The notes under the pieces were generated by a model. That model did no database searches. It worked only from the letters and a program-made list of their open reading frames with translations, and was not told the origin of the DNA. A program made the translations under genes and the position numbers. A DNA stretch of 64,000 nt, from positions 2,118,001 through 2,182,000 of the forward strand of contig CM043001.1 of the NCBI GenBank assembly GCA_023678885.1, written 5' to 3'. Source of the stretch: Pogostemon cablin. Its lineage: Eukaryota; Streptophyta; Magnoliopsida; Lamiales; Lamiaceae. Positions 23,809 through 35,030 of this stretch are shown piece by piece (the stretch's first letter is position 1; every line of letters begins with the position of its first letter).

Positions 23809-24412
23809 CATGCTATCGTGGTCGAATCACACTTGCGTTGTCTCACCATTTCGCGTATAACTCCCACATTCGAATTCCGATTTGAGTGATTCTTATGCTC
23901 ACGCGATCTTCTCTTCCTTGAATTTCTATCCATATAAAGAACTTACAAAACTCTAAGAAATGAATCTATAACAAGTCATGAAAAGTAGAACATATGTTAT
24001 GTTCGGCACAGCTCGCGCGACGTCACCATTTTGCTCATAACTTCCTCGTTGGAATTCGATTGAGGTGTTCTTTATGCTAAAACGATCCTCTTTTCAATAG
24101 CTTTCCAACCATGTATTACACTTCCTGTTCAGAGCTCCAAAAGAATACAGAAAAATTACACAAGTTGAACGTACGTTTTTCAGCATTCATACACAAATTG
24201 CACCTTTTCTCCAACTTTGCACTTTTGATCACTTTTTCCACCTAAAACACAATAAAACACCTCAAGTGCACCTTTTTCTCACTATATTGAATATAAGATA
24301 CTTGTGCTAATATATAACAACAATTCTCATAAAAAATGTGTTAAATTGGACACTCAAACACGCTAATTTCCACTCTCAACACCCCCCACATGGTAGTGAT
24401 GATCCGTCTCAT

Positions 24413-24466
24413 ATAAGGGTATCCGTGAGACGATCTCACCTAAAACCTACCTTTAATTTTTTTATG

Positions 24467-24518
<52 letters not shown>

Positions 24519-24567
24519 GGTATCCGTGAGACGATCTCACCTAAAACCTACCTTTAATTTTTTTATG

Positions 24568-24612
<45 letters not shown>
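24413..24612. repeat. Duplicated GTGAGACGATCTCAC segment with long TA tracts
   Basis: The stretch GTATCCGTGAGACGATCTCA plus CTAAAACCTACC and a following (TA)n occurs twice in tandem (24420-24513 and 24518-24612). GTGAGACGATCTCAC is nearly palindromic and recurs as an end motif of repeats in the window. Confidence 0.8.
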
Positions 24613-24613
<1 letters not shown>

Positions 24614-24866
24614 AAAGGCTAAAAACTAATTACACACTTTATGAAAGTTATAACTTTTAGTATTAAATGTATGTATATTCTATAATATAAAAAACTTATA
24701 CTTTTGAATTTTGATTTTCAAAGGAAAATTTTTTAATTTTTTTAATCAAATATTTTTACTATTCATATTTAGGTGGTCTTTTTTTATTAATTTAAAAATT
24801 ATACATTTTTGCTCTTATACGCCTTAATGCATGGTTTACCAGAAATAACTCTTTTTAAAATATTCT

Positions 24867-24901
<35 letters not shown>

Positions 24902-25434
24902 CTTAATTAAGACTAATTACTAAATTATTATTCTCTTGTACAAAGTAATGCATGAACTTACAATACATATGGTAGGCATATCGAGAATCTTTTTCAAATT
25001 TAAATCAGTTAATTGATTAAGATATGTGATTGCAATATATGGAACATTAAAATAGTAGAAATCTCATATCATCTAAATTAATTGAAAGATATGAAAAGAG
25101 TACGTCACATGACACAACTTTAGTTATATACAAAGCTACTTATAATAATTAATTAATATAACATTTAAAGATACATAACTTTTTTTAAGAAGCACTAATT
25201 TATTTTAATTAATTTAATTTTACTCAGAAAAAGTATATATCGCGATTCCAATTTAATAACAACTTAATAAAAAAATAATATTAATTTATGAAAAATCATT
25301 AATAGTCTAATTAAACTAGACACGCACACCGGTTCAGGATCGCCGATTCCAATTTCCAGAAATATGGAGCCGGAACCTATCTTAGGACGGTCAAAAAATC
25401 GAAACGATCGGTTAAAAAAAATAGGTGGAACCGT
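24613..25434. other. AT-rich intergenic DNA
   Basis: A further (TA)n lies near 24871-24898. No gene is seen. A patch at 25330-25440 (GCCGATTCC, GGTGGAACCGTCGG) is less AT-rich and unexplained. Confidence 0.5.
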
Positions 25435-25440
25435 CGGTTT

Positions 25441-25610
25441 CGGTAAAGTGATGGTTGGTAGATGATAAATTTTTAGTAACGAAAAATCAATTCTATTGGT
25501 AAATAATTTCGTTGGTAATTCATTGCTAATAATTCAATTGGTAATTTATTACCAACGAATTGAATTTCGTTGGTAAATTCGATTGCTAAATAATACTTTT
25601 TTTTGTAGTG
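25441..25610. mobile_element. Truncated CACTA-like element
   Basis: It ends in TTTTTTTTGTAGTG and its interior is the inverted homologue of the element at 36189-36598 (shared GATTTTTCGTT-CTAAAAATTTATCA block and CCAACGAA repeats). The other CACTA terminus is missing. Confidence 0.6.
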
Positions 25611-25940
25611 GGATTGGAACCGCTGGTAACGATTATTTCGTGCATGTTTATTAAACTAACTAATCTTCTATTAACAATTTATAATATTAATGAAAGATAA
25701 TATTTTTAACACTAAAAAATGATAAACGAAATCGTAAAGATGTTATCACTTAAATCTGTGACGAAAAATATATAAGCATGCAACGTACATATTTTAGCTA
25801 CCTAATCAGCACTAAAAGGATAGCAACAATGTAAAATGGAAACAAATAATTTTAAACATAAGGTTATATAAAACTATGCTAAAGGGAAACAACTAGTAAC
25901 AATTTCATAAGAGGAATTAAAAATAATTAATTAAAGTAAC

Positions 25941-26744
25941 TTAAAGCTTAAGATCCAAATCCAGTCCAGAAGCATCATCTTCGATATGAATCAATCTCGG
26001 CCGTTGATTGGAATCGCCTTCGCCACCTTTGATTGCAAATTGTACTAGGATAGGGTTGGGGTTAGACTTAATTAATCCAAAATTAAGGGTTGAACCAAGC
26101 TTTTCTTTGGATTGAAAGTTATCAATCCTAAATCCATCATATGGTATTGATGATGGAGGCCTTATCATGTATGTTCTCGGAATTTTATCCCGATGATCAC
26201 GAAAAGACCACGGACTATGGTATGGGTAGGGTTTTTGAATCATAGAATCAGACCTGACTCCAAGTGATCTATTCAACGTACCATAATAATTAGGAAGTTG
26301 ATGGTACGTTGAGTAGGTGTTGTAGGGGTACCCCGAGTAGGGGTATGATTGTGGGGCACCATCGGAGCCCGTCAAATCCACAACGTTGTTGCGGTTGTGC
26401 TTCGCTATCGCCCTCTCTTGTTTGTGAGCGTTTTGATGGCCTCCCAACGCTTGAGATGTCGAAAACTTCCTCCCACAATAGTTGCATGTAAAACTTTTCG
26501 AATTCGAGGGTTTGGAATTGGCTCCCTCGTTCAAGGAAGAGTTGAAAAGATTCAATTCGGGTTTAGGACTTGAGTACACTTTACTCATAAACTCTTCATT
26601 AGAAAGCTTGAGATCTAGCTCCAAATGAGACGACGTCTCGTTCTCTTCCTCCTTCCTCTCGTCTTTCTTGGCCGGCGATTCTTCCGATGTGACCGAAATA
26701 TTCGAAGCCTCGGAGTGGCATTGCTCTAGGGTTTCCATAGCCAA
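25941..26744 (-). CDS. QALGGH-type single C2H2 zinc-finger protein with two EAR motifs
   Basis: An intronless 267-residue frame. One plant-type C2H2 finger at residues 87-107 (C87, C90, H103, H107) carries the QALGGH core (98-103) that contacts DNA in this plant-specific class. EAR repression motifs sit near the N terminus (LELDLKL, 41-47) and at the extreme C terminus (LDLDLKL, 261-267). The layout, one finger plus a C-terminal DLDLKL, resembles the ZFP1/3/4/7 and KNUCKLES-like group, nuclear repressors that recruit TOPLESS-type corepressors. A Tyr/Pro-rich stretch (132-178) follows the finger. Start choice: Met1 is upstream of a second Met at residue 3, and either may be used. A TATATAA lies 86 bp upstream. 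The target genes cannot be inferred. Confidence 0.93.
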   Translation of the reverse strand: MAMETLEQCHSEASNISVTSEESPAKKDERKEEENETSSHLELDLKLSNEEFMSKVYSSPKPELNLFNSSLNEGANSKPSNSKSFTCNYCGRKFSTSQALGGHQNAHKQERAIAKHNRNNVVDLTGSDGAPQSYPYSGYPYNTYSTYHQLPNYYGTLNRSLGVRSDSMIQKPYPYHSPWSFRDHRDKIPRTYMIRPPSSIPYDGFRIDNFQSKEKLGSTLNFGLIKSNPNPILVQFAIKGGEGDSNQRPRLIHIEDDASGLDLDLKL

Positions 26745-26829
26745 TTTTTTTTTTCTTTCTAATCTTTTGAATCCTTTTTGTGTGGTGTTTGAATCTTGAT
26801 TGAAGTTTGAGAGAGGTTATGAAAGAGGG

Positions 26830-26836
26830 TTATATA
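26830..26836 (-). promoter_or_regulatory. TATA box of the zinc-finger gene
   Basis: TATATAA on the minus strand, 86 bp upstream of the ATG. This would place transcription start near 26800 and leave a 5' UTR of about 55-60 nt. Confidence 0.55.
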
Positions 26837-26899
26837 CAAACTATGATAAAACTATGTGTAATAAGAGAATTAATTGATGAATCTCATCATTATGGAAAA

Positions 26900-28507
26900 A
26901 ATAATATCCATATCTACCCTAAATGAGTGGGCGTTACATTTTGACAAATATGGAAAATAATAGAAATGTGTTTATTTTTGGAAAGTTGTTAATTAACAAA
27001 GTAAAGATAGTTTAAATATCTTAAATTCTAAATTTAAAATCTAAAACTAACTTGTACATGCACTTCAAAACTTTGATACTCTCACGCGTATTTCGAAAAT
27101 TATTTGTTTGACTTAATTACTTATTTACTACTATTAAATTACTTTAAATATTTTATTATACCCAATATTCATTCAATATAATGATAGTGAATCTTTTCTT
27201 TTTTTACTATAAAAAATAAAAATTAATAACAGTATCATGTGCAACTTATAACTTGAACAAAAAAACAGAATTTATATGTACTCTTGTATTATATTGTTAT
27301 AATGCTTATGAATTAATTATATATGTGATACTATTTTTATTTTTTATTTTATTAAAGATAGTAGTATTACTTTTATTTATAATAAAAAAAATTATGAAAT
27401 AATACACTTGGGACTTAAAATATTATCACCTCATGAATAATTACATTTACATATACACAATTGATCATTATAATTAATTCAAGATTTGGATTAGAGGTGA
27501 TATGGAAACATCTTGTTTTTCTTTGTGAAGAAGATTTTATTTATTGATTGATCACTTAAATCGATTATTAAAATTTGACATGCATAACCCTTCTCCAACA
27601 AAGTGTTGAAGTACAACTATATATGTAAGTGTTAATGAGTAAATTATAAAAAAGATTCAAGATTTGATCTTATCATAAATGTATCGATCTTGCGTGGAAA
27701 TACAAAATGAATGGATAAAGGTTTGTAAATTGTAATTAATCTATGTCTATACCTATAAATATATATTGTGGAATTTTTCGTCCATTATTGCAAGTGAAAA
27801 GTTTTTCCTAACCAATCAAATCTTTGTCTTTTTTTTTGTTTTTTATTAAAATATTTAAATGTTTATAATTTTTTATTTGTTTTTTATTTTCAATATATAA
27901 TATATTAATTTAATAAATTATTTGTAAGATATCAAATGAGATATTCTTAATTTACTAATACGATGTCATCTTTAAATTTCATCCTCTCAGAAAAAAAATT
28001 TAAAAAATAAATAAACAAACCACTAATGTATCAAATTATGATTATTTGAATTAGTTTACTTATTTATAATAATAAAATATCACATCTCCAAATGTATAAT
28101 TGAAAGATAATTTTTGATTAATTACAAGACAATCTTTGATTTAATTATTTGAAAATGACTTCCAAATTAATTTATAATTAAATAATCTTTATCAGTATTT
28201 ATTTAATTAAAATTTAATTAAAAGATAAATTTTAATGATGTTTATTTAATTAAAATTATTTATAATTAGTTACTCTTCAATAATGTTTATTTAATTAAAA
28301 TTAAATAATATTTATTAGTATTTATTTATTTAATTAAAATTAAAATTTTAACTAAAAGATCATTTTTATAATTAATATTATTTATAACTAGATATTATTC
28401 AATTGTGTTATTTAATTAAAATTAGTAGAACGTACGGATAAATTTTCAAATGAAAAACTAATAATACAGGAGTTGATTAAAATCGAGTTAAACCAAATCT
28501 TAACTAT
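26900..28507. other. AT-rich intergenic DNA
   Basis: No gene is seen. 28180-28430 holds a degenerate series of TTTATTTAATTAAAATTA-containing units about 70-90 bp apart. Confidence 0.5.
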
Positions 28508-28811
28508 GTTTATAAATGATTTTTTTTAATACAGAACCTGAAAAATAAGTAAATTATCAATTAGGGAATAGGATCCAAAAGATTTTTGCTATCAATTCAT
28601 GACTCGAAAGATATTAAACTATCAATACCTAAAATCATAGAACTAATTAAAATAAAATAATAAAAATACATTAAAATTTCATAATTTTAGATCTTGTATT
28701 GATAGTTTCATATCTTTTAAATTCTAAATTGATAGCAAAAATCTTTCAGGTCCTAATTAATAGTTTACTTATCTTTCACATTCTATATTGAAAAATTTTC
28801 ATTTATAAATC
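28508..28811. mobile_element. Foldback (MITE-like) element
   Basis: The left arm (TTTATAAATGA, AAATAAGTAAATTATCAATTA, AAAGATTTTTGCTATCAATT, AAACTATCAATAC) reappears inverted in the right arm with mismatches over more than 110 bp, so the segment can form one long hairpin. No clear target duplication was found and the superfamily is unknown. Confidence 0.6.
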
Positions 28812-29570
28812 TTCACCGATTAAAGATATTGGGGTGGGTAATTGAGTATGGCCACATAAAAATTGAGGGTATATATTAACCATTAAATTAAATTTTAATT
28901 AAAATTTTATAATTAAATAAAATAAAATAATTAAAATTTTAAATAAATAGCTACTCACTATCCTTACATTTAACGCATTATTTTTAGGGTGCACCACCCC
29001 CACAATCACCCATAAATTGATCACCATATCAATTCAATTTAGAAAATTAATATATGATTATTTTAAAGATATTATATAGGAAAAACAATTATACATATAA
29101 AAAGTTCTCTTTATTTTTAGGCATAGTAATTTATTAATAATATATTTTTCAACTTTTCCATCATTATGCGGTTTCTACACTAATATAGACAAATTTTCAC
29201 TTTGATAGTTTACCTGGCCTTGATAAAACTCCTTTATTTATTTATAAATTTAATAACTTCTTTACATTTTAATTGTAATTAATCTACACTTAATTATATG
29301 AATTAGTTTCATCTTGTACTTGATTTTATTAGAATGTGTACATGAAAATTTACTCTATAGATTAATGAATTATAATATTTTTAATAAAAAAATATTTCTC
29401 TAATATGCTGCGATTTTTCATATTCTTATTGTGATGAATAATATTTTTTCCTTAGAAGAGTAAAGTTTATATCTTAACAAGTAAATTTTCATTTATTAAA
29501 AAATAATTTTATAAAATTAAGGTGTATGCGAACCGAATTAATCATAGTCAAGCTTTTTATTTTTTTTAGA
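28812..29570. other. AT-rich intergenic DNA
   Basis: Nothing gene-like or clearly repetitive is recognised here. Confidence 0.45.
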
Positions 29571-29571
29571 T

Positions 29572-29843
29572 ACTCTATTGTGAGACGGATTTTTTGTGAG
29601 ATGGTTGTGAGACGGATCAACCCATTACTACAGTATGCTTATTATATAGGTAAAATATGCTTATTTGTAGTTAAAGTGTGTCAATAATGAATCATAGTAT
29701 TATAACACCATAAAATCATATTTTAATTCATCATTTATTATATTTTAAAAATATATTTTAACAACCATTAGACATACTTTTTATATATAATAGACATATT
29801 TTAACACGTCTCACATATATAATGTCTTACAAGAGAATTTGTC
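29572..29843. mobile_element. GTGAGACGG-terminated MITE-like repeat, copy 1
   Basis: It shares TGTGAGACGG, CAACCCATTACTA, GTATGCTTATTATATAG, TAACACCATAAAATCATA and a TCTCACA right end with 50969-51207. The ends are inverted GTGAGAC motifs. Borders are approximate. Confidence 0.65.
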
Positions 29844-30070
29844 TATTTTTTTATTGCGATTGAGAACTGATTCAATTAATTTACATCAAATTAATTATTA
29901 ACATGTTAATTATATATAGAATTTTTATTATCAAGGAAATTTTTTTAATGGACCAATAAGCTCAGCTATGCATTCATTCATAAGGAGTATTAAAATCTTA
30001 TGTTTTTATGGGATACGGTATATATCTCAAAGCACATAAATTTTTGCCACATATATATTATAGTTTCGTT

Positions 30071-30156
30071 ATAATTAAATCATGATATATTTCTACCGAC
30101 TATATTACTGGTCATAATTAAATCATAATATATTTCTACCGACTATATTACTGGTG
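30071..30156. repeat. 43-bp tandem duplication
   Basis: ATAATTAAATCAT(G/A)ATATAT-type unit copied at 30071 and 30114, nearly identical. Confidence 0.88.
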
Positions 30157-30240
30157 TTTCCTACCTATATTTGTTCACGCCCTATCAAAGAACAACAACA
30201 TTTATTTATGGGAAAAAATAATTATAAAGAGAAGAAATTA

Positions 30241-30717
30241 GAGAAATTATCACAAATAGTTCTCTAAGTACTAGAGGACTCACAAATGGTCCTATAATTT
30301 TAAAAATTATCAATTTTAGTCTTCTTTAATTTAATTTTAATCCAATTTCCTAAAAATAAAATAAAAGCCATCAGAGCCCGATTCTCATCCTCAATTGCGT
30401 CTCAGGATACGACGGAGGTTCTACCGGTGATGGAGTTCATAGTGGGAATGGGGTGATGATGTGGCAACTTAATTTTTTAATTTTTTAATTTGATGTTGCC
30501 AACCTGCCGGAAATGTCCTAAAACTGAGGGTGAGAATCCGTTCCAATGGGTTTTATTTGTACTTTTAGGAAATTGGATTAAAATTGGAATATAAGTATTG
30601 AAATTGGACAAATAGGATCAAAATTGGATTAAAAAAGACTAAAATTGATAAGTTGCAAAGTTACATGACCATTTGTGGGTCCTCTCATACTTAGAGGACT
30701 ATTTGTGATAATTTCTC
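30241..30717. mobile_element. 477-bp foldback Mutator-like MITE
   Basis: Both ends begin GAGAAATTATCACAAATAGT and remain inverted copies of each other for about 110 bp, and even the core pairs (GTGGCAAC with GTTGCCA; GATTCTCATCCTCA with its complement). The flanks GAAGAAATTA (30231-30240) and GAAAAAATTA (30718-30727) look like a 9-10-bp target duplication with one mismatch, which suits Mutator-type transposition. Confidence 0.8.
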
Positions 30718-31330
30718 GAAAAAATTAAAAAATGGAAAAAAAAATTAGTTAAAAATTATTGAATAGAAAAGAATAATAATAATAAAAGGAAACCCAAAGT
30801 ATTTTAAAAGAAAAAGATAAGGGGGATAATAATAATATAACAAATAAATATTATAAGTGGAATAAAAAGCAAATTAATGTTTTAAGTAGAATAAATAAAT
30901 AGTTGAACTGTTTTATTTTTTCTTAATTAGTTATTTTTTTCATTTAAACAACGATTTGTTGATAAATTAATACTTGAACGAAAACTATTTTTCATCAATA
31001 ATTATATTTTTATATTAAAATGGTTATCAAATTTATAAATATCTATAATAATGGTGAACTTTTTTATTTAATAATGGAATTTATTTTTATTATGTGTTAG
31101 GTATGAGTGATAGTTTTGAAATTAAAGTTTTTTGAGAATGATAAAGATGTAAATTTTCTTTTTAAGTGTGTGAAAATAATATTATAATACAAACAAATAA
31201 GGAAAATGTAAAGGGTTTTATGAGACAAATGTATATATTAGTGTTATGTATTTTAAATCTAATATTTAGTTACAATATAAATATTAATAAAAATACTTTA
31301 CTCCTTATTTAATTATTATTTAAATTATTA
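30718..31330. other. AT-rich intergenic DNA
   Basis: No gene or clear repeat is recognised. Confidence 0.45.
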
Positions 31331-31334
31331 CTAT

Positions 31335-31520
31335 ATTATACCACTAATTATAAAATGATGAAAAAATTGCACAATTAAAAATATCATTACCCTGGAGTAA
31401 TAAATAACTATAATAATAATATAAAATTCACATATTTTTTATATAAAGAGAAATTAAAATCAGTTACAATTTGTTGGGCTTTTCACAATTCCAAAAAGCT
31501 TCTTGGCCATGATAATTAAA
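31335..31520. repeat. Dispersed repeat S, copy 1 (carries the empty site of the Mutator-like element)
   Basis: The block from CACTAATTATAAAATGATGA through GCACAATTAAAAATATCATT to CATATTTTTTATATAAAGAG matches 33514-33621 joined to 36813-36838. GTTGGGCTTTTCACAA-CCAAAAGC continues the match at 37601. Confidence 0.85.
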
Positions 31521-32243
31521 TATTAATAAAATACTTTACTCTTTATTTTATTATTATATTATATTTACTAGTTTGAAACCCGCATACAATGTGAGATTAT
31601 TTAATTAGTATTCTTATTTTTTATAATTAAATATTTCGTGTTATAAAATGTAACAACATTAACTAAGATGTTTTTTTTATTATTTTTAATAGCTAGGTAC
31701 TTTCTTTCATCAATGTAAAGAATGTGAAATAAATTATAACATTTGACTTTTGATAATGTAATGTATAACTAAATCATGTAAAAAGTTAATATATATGTAC
31801 ATATTTTCTAATTATTTGAAAGAATCTTAATTTGTATTTTTTTTAAAAATGTTACTTTATGTAATACAATTGAAAAATATTTATTACTCCCCCTATCTCT
31901 CTAAAAAAATGTGCAACCACATAGGGACAATTTTGTCTCTTTGTTGTATATTTATATAATTGCTAGTATTTCGTTTTTCATTGTATTTAAGTGCAATATA
32001 ACTCTTAGTAATAAATCCTTAATTTTACTGTCTAAAATAAATATCAATTATATATAAAAAATCAATTTTTCTTTTTTTTTCTATACATGATTTGATTTGA
32101 TACTAATTAATTTATTTATATCGAATAATTTATTTATTAATTTCAATTAATTATACTAAAGTAAATAGGTCATAATAAGTGTATAGGAAAAATAAATAAA
32201 TAGTAAGACTATACGTGAACAACACATTACAGAAAAATGACTT

Positions 32244-32327
<84 letters not shown>

Positions 32328-32881
32328 TATGGAAAATAAGATCAAACATTTAATAATTAATTAAAACTTAATTATTAAAATATTTTATATAGTTGCTATA
32401 TATATTTTAAAAAAATATATATGTAATATTATAAATAATATTTAAATGGAATATTAATTTTTACTCATGATTATGGTTTAGTATTTCTTCATTAACTATT
32501 TAATAATAATTATATTTCCATTAATAGTTATTTTAAGAAACTAATGTAAAATATATATATAATATAAATAAAATTAATTTATATATAATATTTTTTTAAA
32601 TATTCATAAATTTGTAATGAATTTATTAATTTTATTTCTTATTTAATTTTATTAGATTCAAATTATATAAACAACTAAAGAAAATAAATTTTATAATTCA
32701 TATGTCATAATTTAAAAATTAAGATATATGTAAATGAATAAATATTAATACACTAAATTTAAAAAATTAACAAATATTTACAAACTCAATTTTAATGTTA
32801 TTTGATATGAAATCATGATTTAACTTAAAGAACTTAAGCTTTCGATTCTATACATGAATTATTTTTTTAACCTCTTATTTT
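31521..32881. other. AT-rich intergenic DNA with long (TA)n
   Basis: The stretch contains a perfect (TA)n tract of about 73 bp (32250-32322). No coding sequence is seen; an open frame across the tract only encodes an Ile-Tyr run. Confidence 0.6.
32250..32322. repeat. Long TA microsatellite
   Basis: Uninterrupted alternating TA for about 73 bp. Similar tracts occur at 24471-24512, 24571-24610, 24871-24898 and 35630-35681. Confidence 0.97.
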
Positions 32882-33232
32882 CTAGAGGTAAATCGATTTA
32901 AGAGTACTTGAATAGTCGATCATCTTTCACTTGAAGAATACTTGAACCAATACTTTAGAGGTAGATCTTAAAGAATACTTAAATCGATTCTTAAGAGGTA
33001 ATACTTGAATTGATTTTTTTCCTCTTGAAGAATCGATTCTTAAGATGTAAATCGATTAATTTTTTTTTTCTCTTGAAGAATCGATTATTAAGATGTAAAT
33101 CGATTCAAGAATACTTGAATCGATCTTCTTACTCTTGAAAAAATGATTTCTAAGATGTAAATCTATTCAAGAATACTTGAATCAATTCTCCTCATCTTGA
33201 AGAAAGAGGAATAATCAATTCTTAAGAGGTAA
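32882..33232. repeat. Degenerate ~60-bp minisatellite rich in ATCGATTC
   Basis: About five units built from CTCTTGAAGAATCGATTCTT, AAGATGTAAATCGATTC and AAGAATACTTGAATCGAT. Each unit contains short inverted repeats around ATCGAT. Confidence 0.8.
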
Positions 33233-34934
33233 AATAAATAAATTTATTGCATTAAAAGATTTAGTAATTAATTAATGATATCTAAATAAATAAATAAAAT
33301 ATTAAAAATTTAATCATTATTAAAAATAAAAAACACATTATTTAAGAAAGAAATTATTAAATAAGGTAGTTAATTAAAAGTAAATAAGGAAAATATTAAA
33401 AAAGTATTAAAATTCAAAAAATTAAAAAAATTACACGTCACATAGGAGCGTTCTGGAGACGACACGTCAGTAAGAAAAGTTTCTCCTATAGTACACTTAA
33501 GATATATAACCATTCACTAATTATAAAATGATGAAAAAATTGCACAATTAAAAATATCATTACCATGGAGTAATAAATAACTATAATAATAATGATAATA
33601 ATAAAATTCACATATTTTTTAGGCCGCGGCTATCCACACACACAATTTTCATGAATACGCCCATTACTTAATACACTATTAAAAATTATATATACACCCA
33701 CTCTTCTTTTACAAATATACCCTTATATATAAATGTCCAAAATTTCGTCCAGTAGTGGTCGAAAACTTATATAAATGTCAACCAGTATTGGACGACCATG
33801 TATTGTTTCTGTCGGCCAGTGGTAGTCGACCATGTATTGTTTCTGTTGGCCAGTGGTGGTCGAAAATTATAGTCTCGTTCAGCCCTGGTTGGATGATTTT
33901 TTTGCGATTCTTTTGAAAAAGCACAAAATTATATTTTAATCGGTTAAAACACATAAAAACATAGTATACCATTATGATCTTTGAGCTATCTTTGTCCACC
34001 ATTATGCTACTTGTGTATGTGGATATGACCCAAAGATGTTTTCTTGAATTAGATTTTTTTTTTTAGTTCAAAAGAGGTGGAAGTTTGTATGGAAATTTTG
34101 TTGGAGTAGTAAGTGTATAGAGATATTTTAGTATGTTTGGTGAATGGGTGAGTGTATAAATCTTCTTATATATTAAAAGAAAATACATTTCCTAAAATAG
34201 ATTAGAAAAATGTGATGGGTCAATATTATATTAACTTAACATTTATGATTATCTAAAAATTGTGAGATGGTGTGTTTTGATTGGCTGGACATTTTCTAAG
34301 AGGTCTTGGGTTCTAATCTCCAAGAAAATATTATTTTATTAGATTTTCAAATTTTCATTTCTATTGCATTATTTAATTGGACTTTCAAATTTTCATTTAT
34401 TGGGTTTATTAGAAATTTAATATAATAAGTTGAGTTATTATTATTATTTTTTATAATTTTTACTATTGGGCATTCTCATCTATTTTATATGATTTTCTAA
34501 TTTATTTTAACTTATTCAGTTTATTTATTTAAATATTATGAATAATATTTATAAGCTATGATCTCCATAGATTAAAGTATTATAAATATTGTATTAAATA
34601 AATTGATATTGTATATCACCATATTTAGACCATTATCTTGCTATCATATAATTAATTTATTTATTAAATGTGTGTTAAAAAAATTATGAAATAAAAAAAT
34701 GAATCTTTTTACTTTTTCTTAATTAAATTAATAGAGTCCCGTGTATTTTCATTATAGACTCAATTTTCAAATGGCCCGATTTATTATTATTATTGTTGTT
34801 GTTGTTCTTGGGCATTCTCATCTATTTTATATGATTTTCTAATTTTTTTTAGCTTATTCAGTTTATTTATTTTAATATTATGAATAATATTTTAAGCTAT
34901 GATCTCTATAGATTAAAGTAAGAAAAATTGATTT

Positions 34935-35030
34935 AAGATGGAGTAGCCTCACAGGTGTGGAGTCGAACTGTGGAGCATTAGGTGTGCCGCCTGAGATCGT
35001 CAAGTTTAAACCTTAAAAAGGAACTTAATT
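34935..35030 (+). mobile_element. Possible tRNA-derived SINE fragment
   Basis: GTAGCCTCACAGGTGTGGAG resembles a decayed A box and GAGATCGTCAAGTTTAAACC a decayed B box (consensus GGTTCGAANCC), followed by an A-rich stretch. Its flanks (TTGATTTAAGATGGA and TTATTTTTTAATTTAATA) also surround an unrelated segment at 17670-17815, so it may be an insert in an older repeat. Confidence 0.35.

Larger units (their letters stand above)
18252..24290. repeat. Dispersed repeat R, copy B (split by CACTA element)
   Basis: 18252-19528 is homologous and co-oriented to copy A at 12362. It resumes after the CACTA element at 23809 with GCTATCGTGGTCGAATCAC, which aligns with copy A near 13725. The tail 23840-24180 holds two degenerate ~170-bp tandem units (CACCATTT-GC-ATAACT-CC...). 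The outer border is approximate. Confidence 0.75.

Noticed and set aside
12362..24290. Repeat copies A and B as the two LTRs of one retrotransposon
   Set aside because: The sequence between them (14-18.2 kb) has no gag-pol, primer-binding site or polypurine tract. No TG...CA ends or matching 5-bp duplication were found.
26290..26573. Overlapping open frames within the zinc-finger gene
   Set aside because: Alternative frames of the C2H2 coding region without their own signals.
32151..32345. 64-residue open frame
   Set aside because: It is mostly an Ile-Tyr run translated from a (TA)n tract.
32882..33232. CRISPR-like regular repeats
   Set aside because: Units are degenerate, adjoin without unique spacers, and the genome is eukaryotic.
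34291..34325. GGTCTTGGGTTCTAATCTCC as a tRNA B box
   Set aside because: No cloverleaf partner arms or A box at proper distance, and no adjacent tail. Too weak to call.
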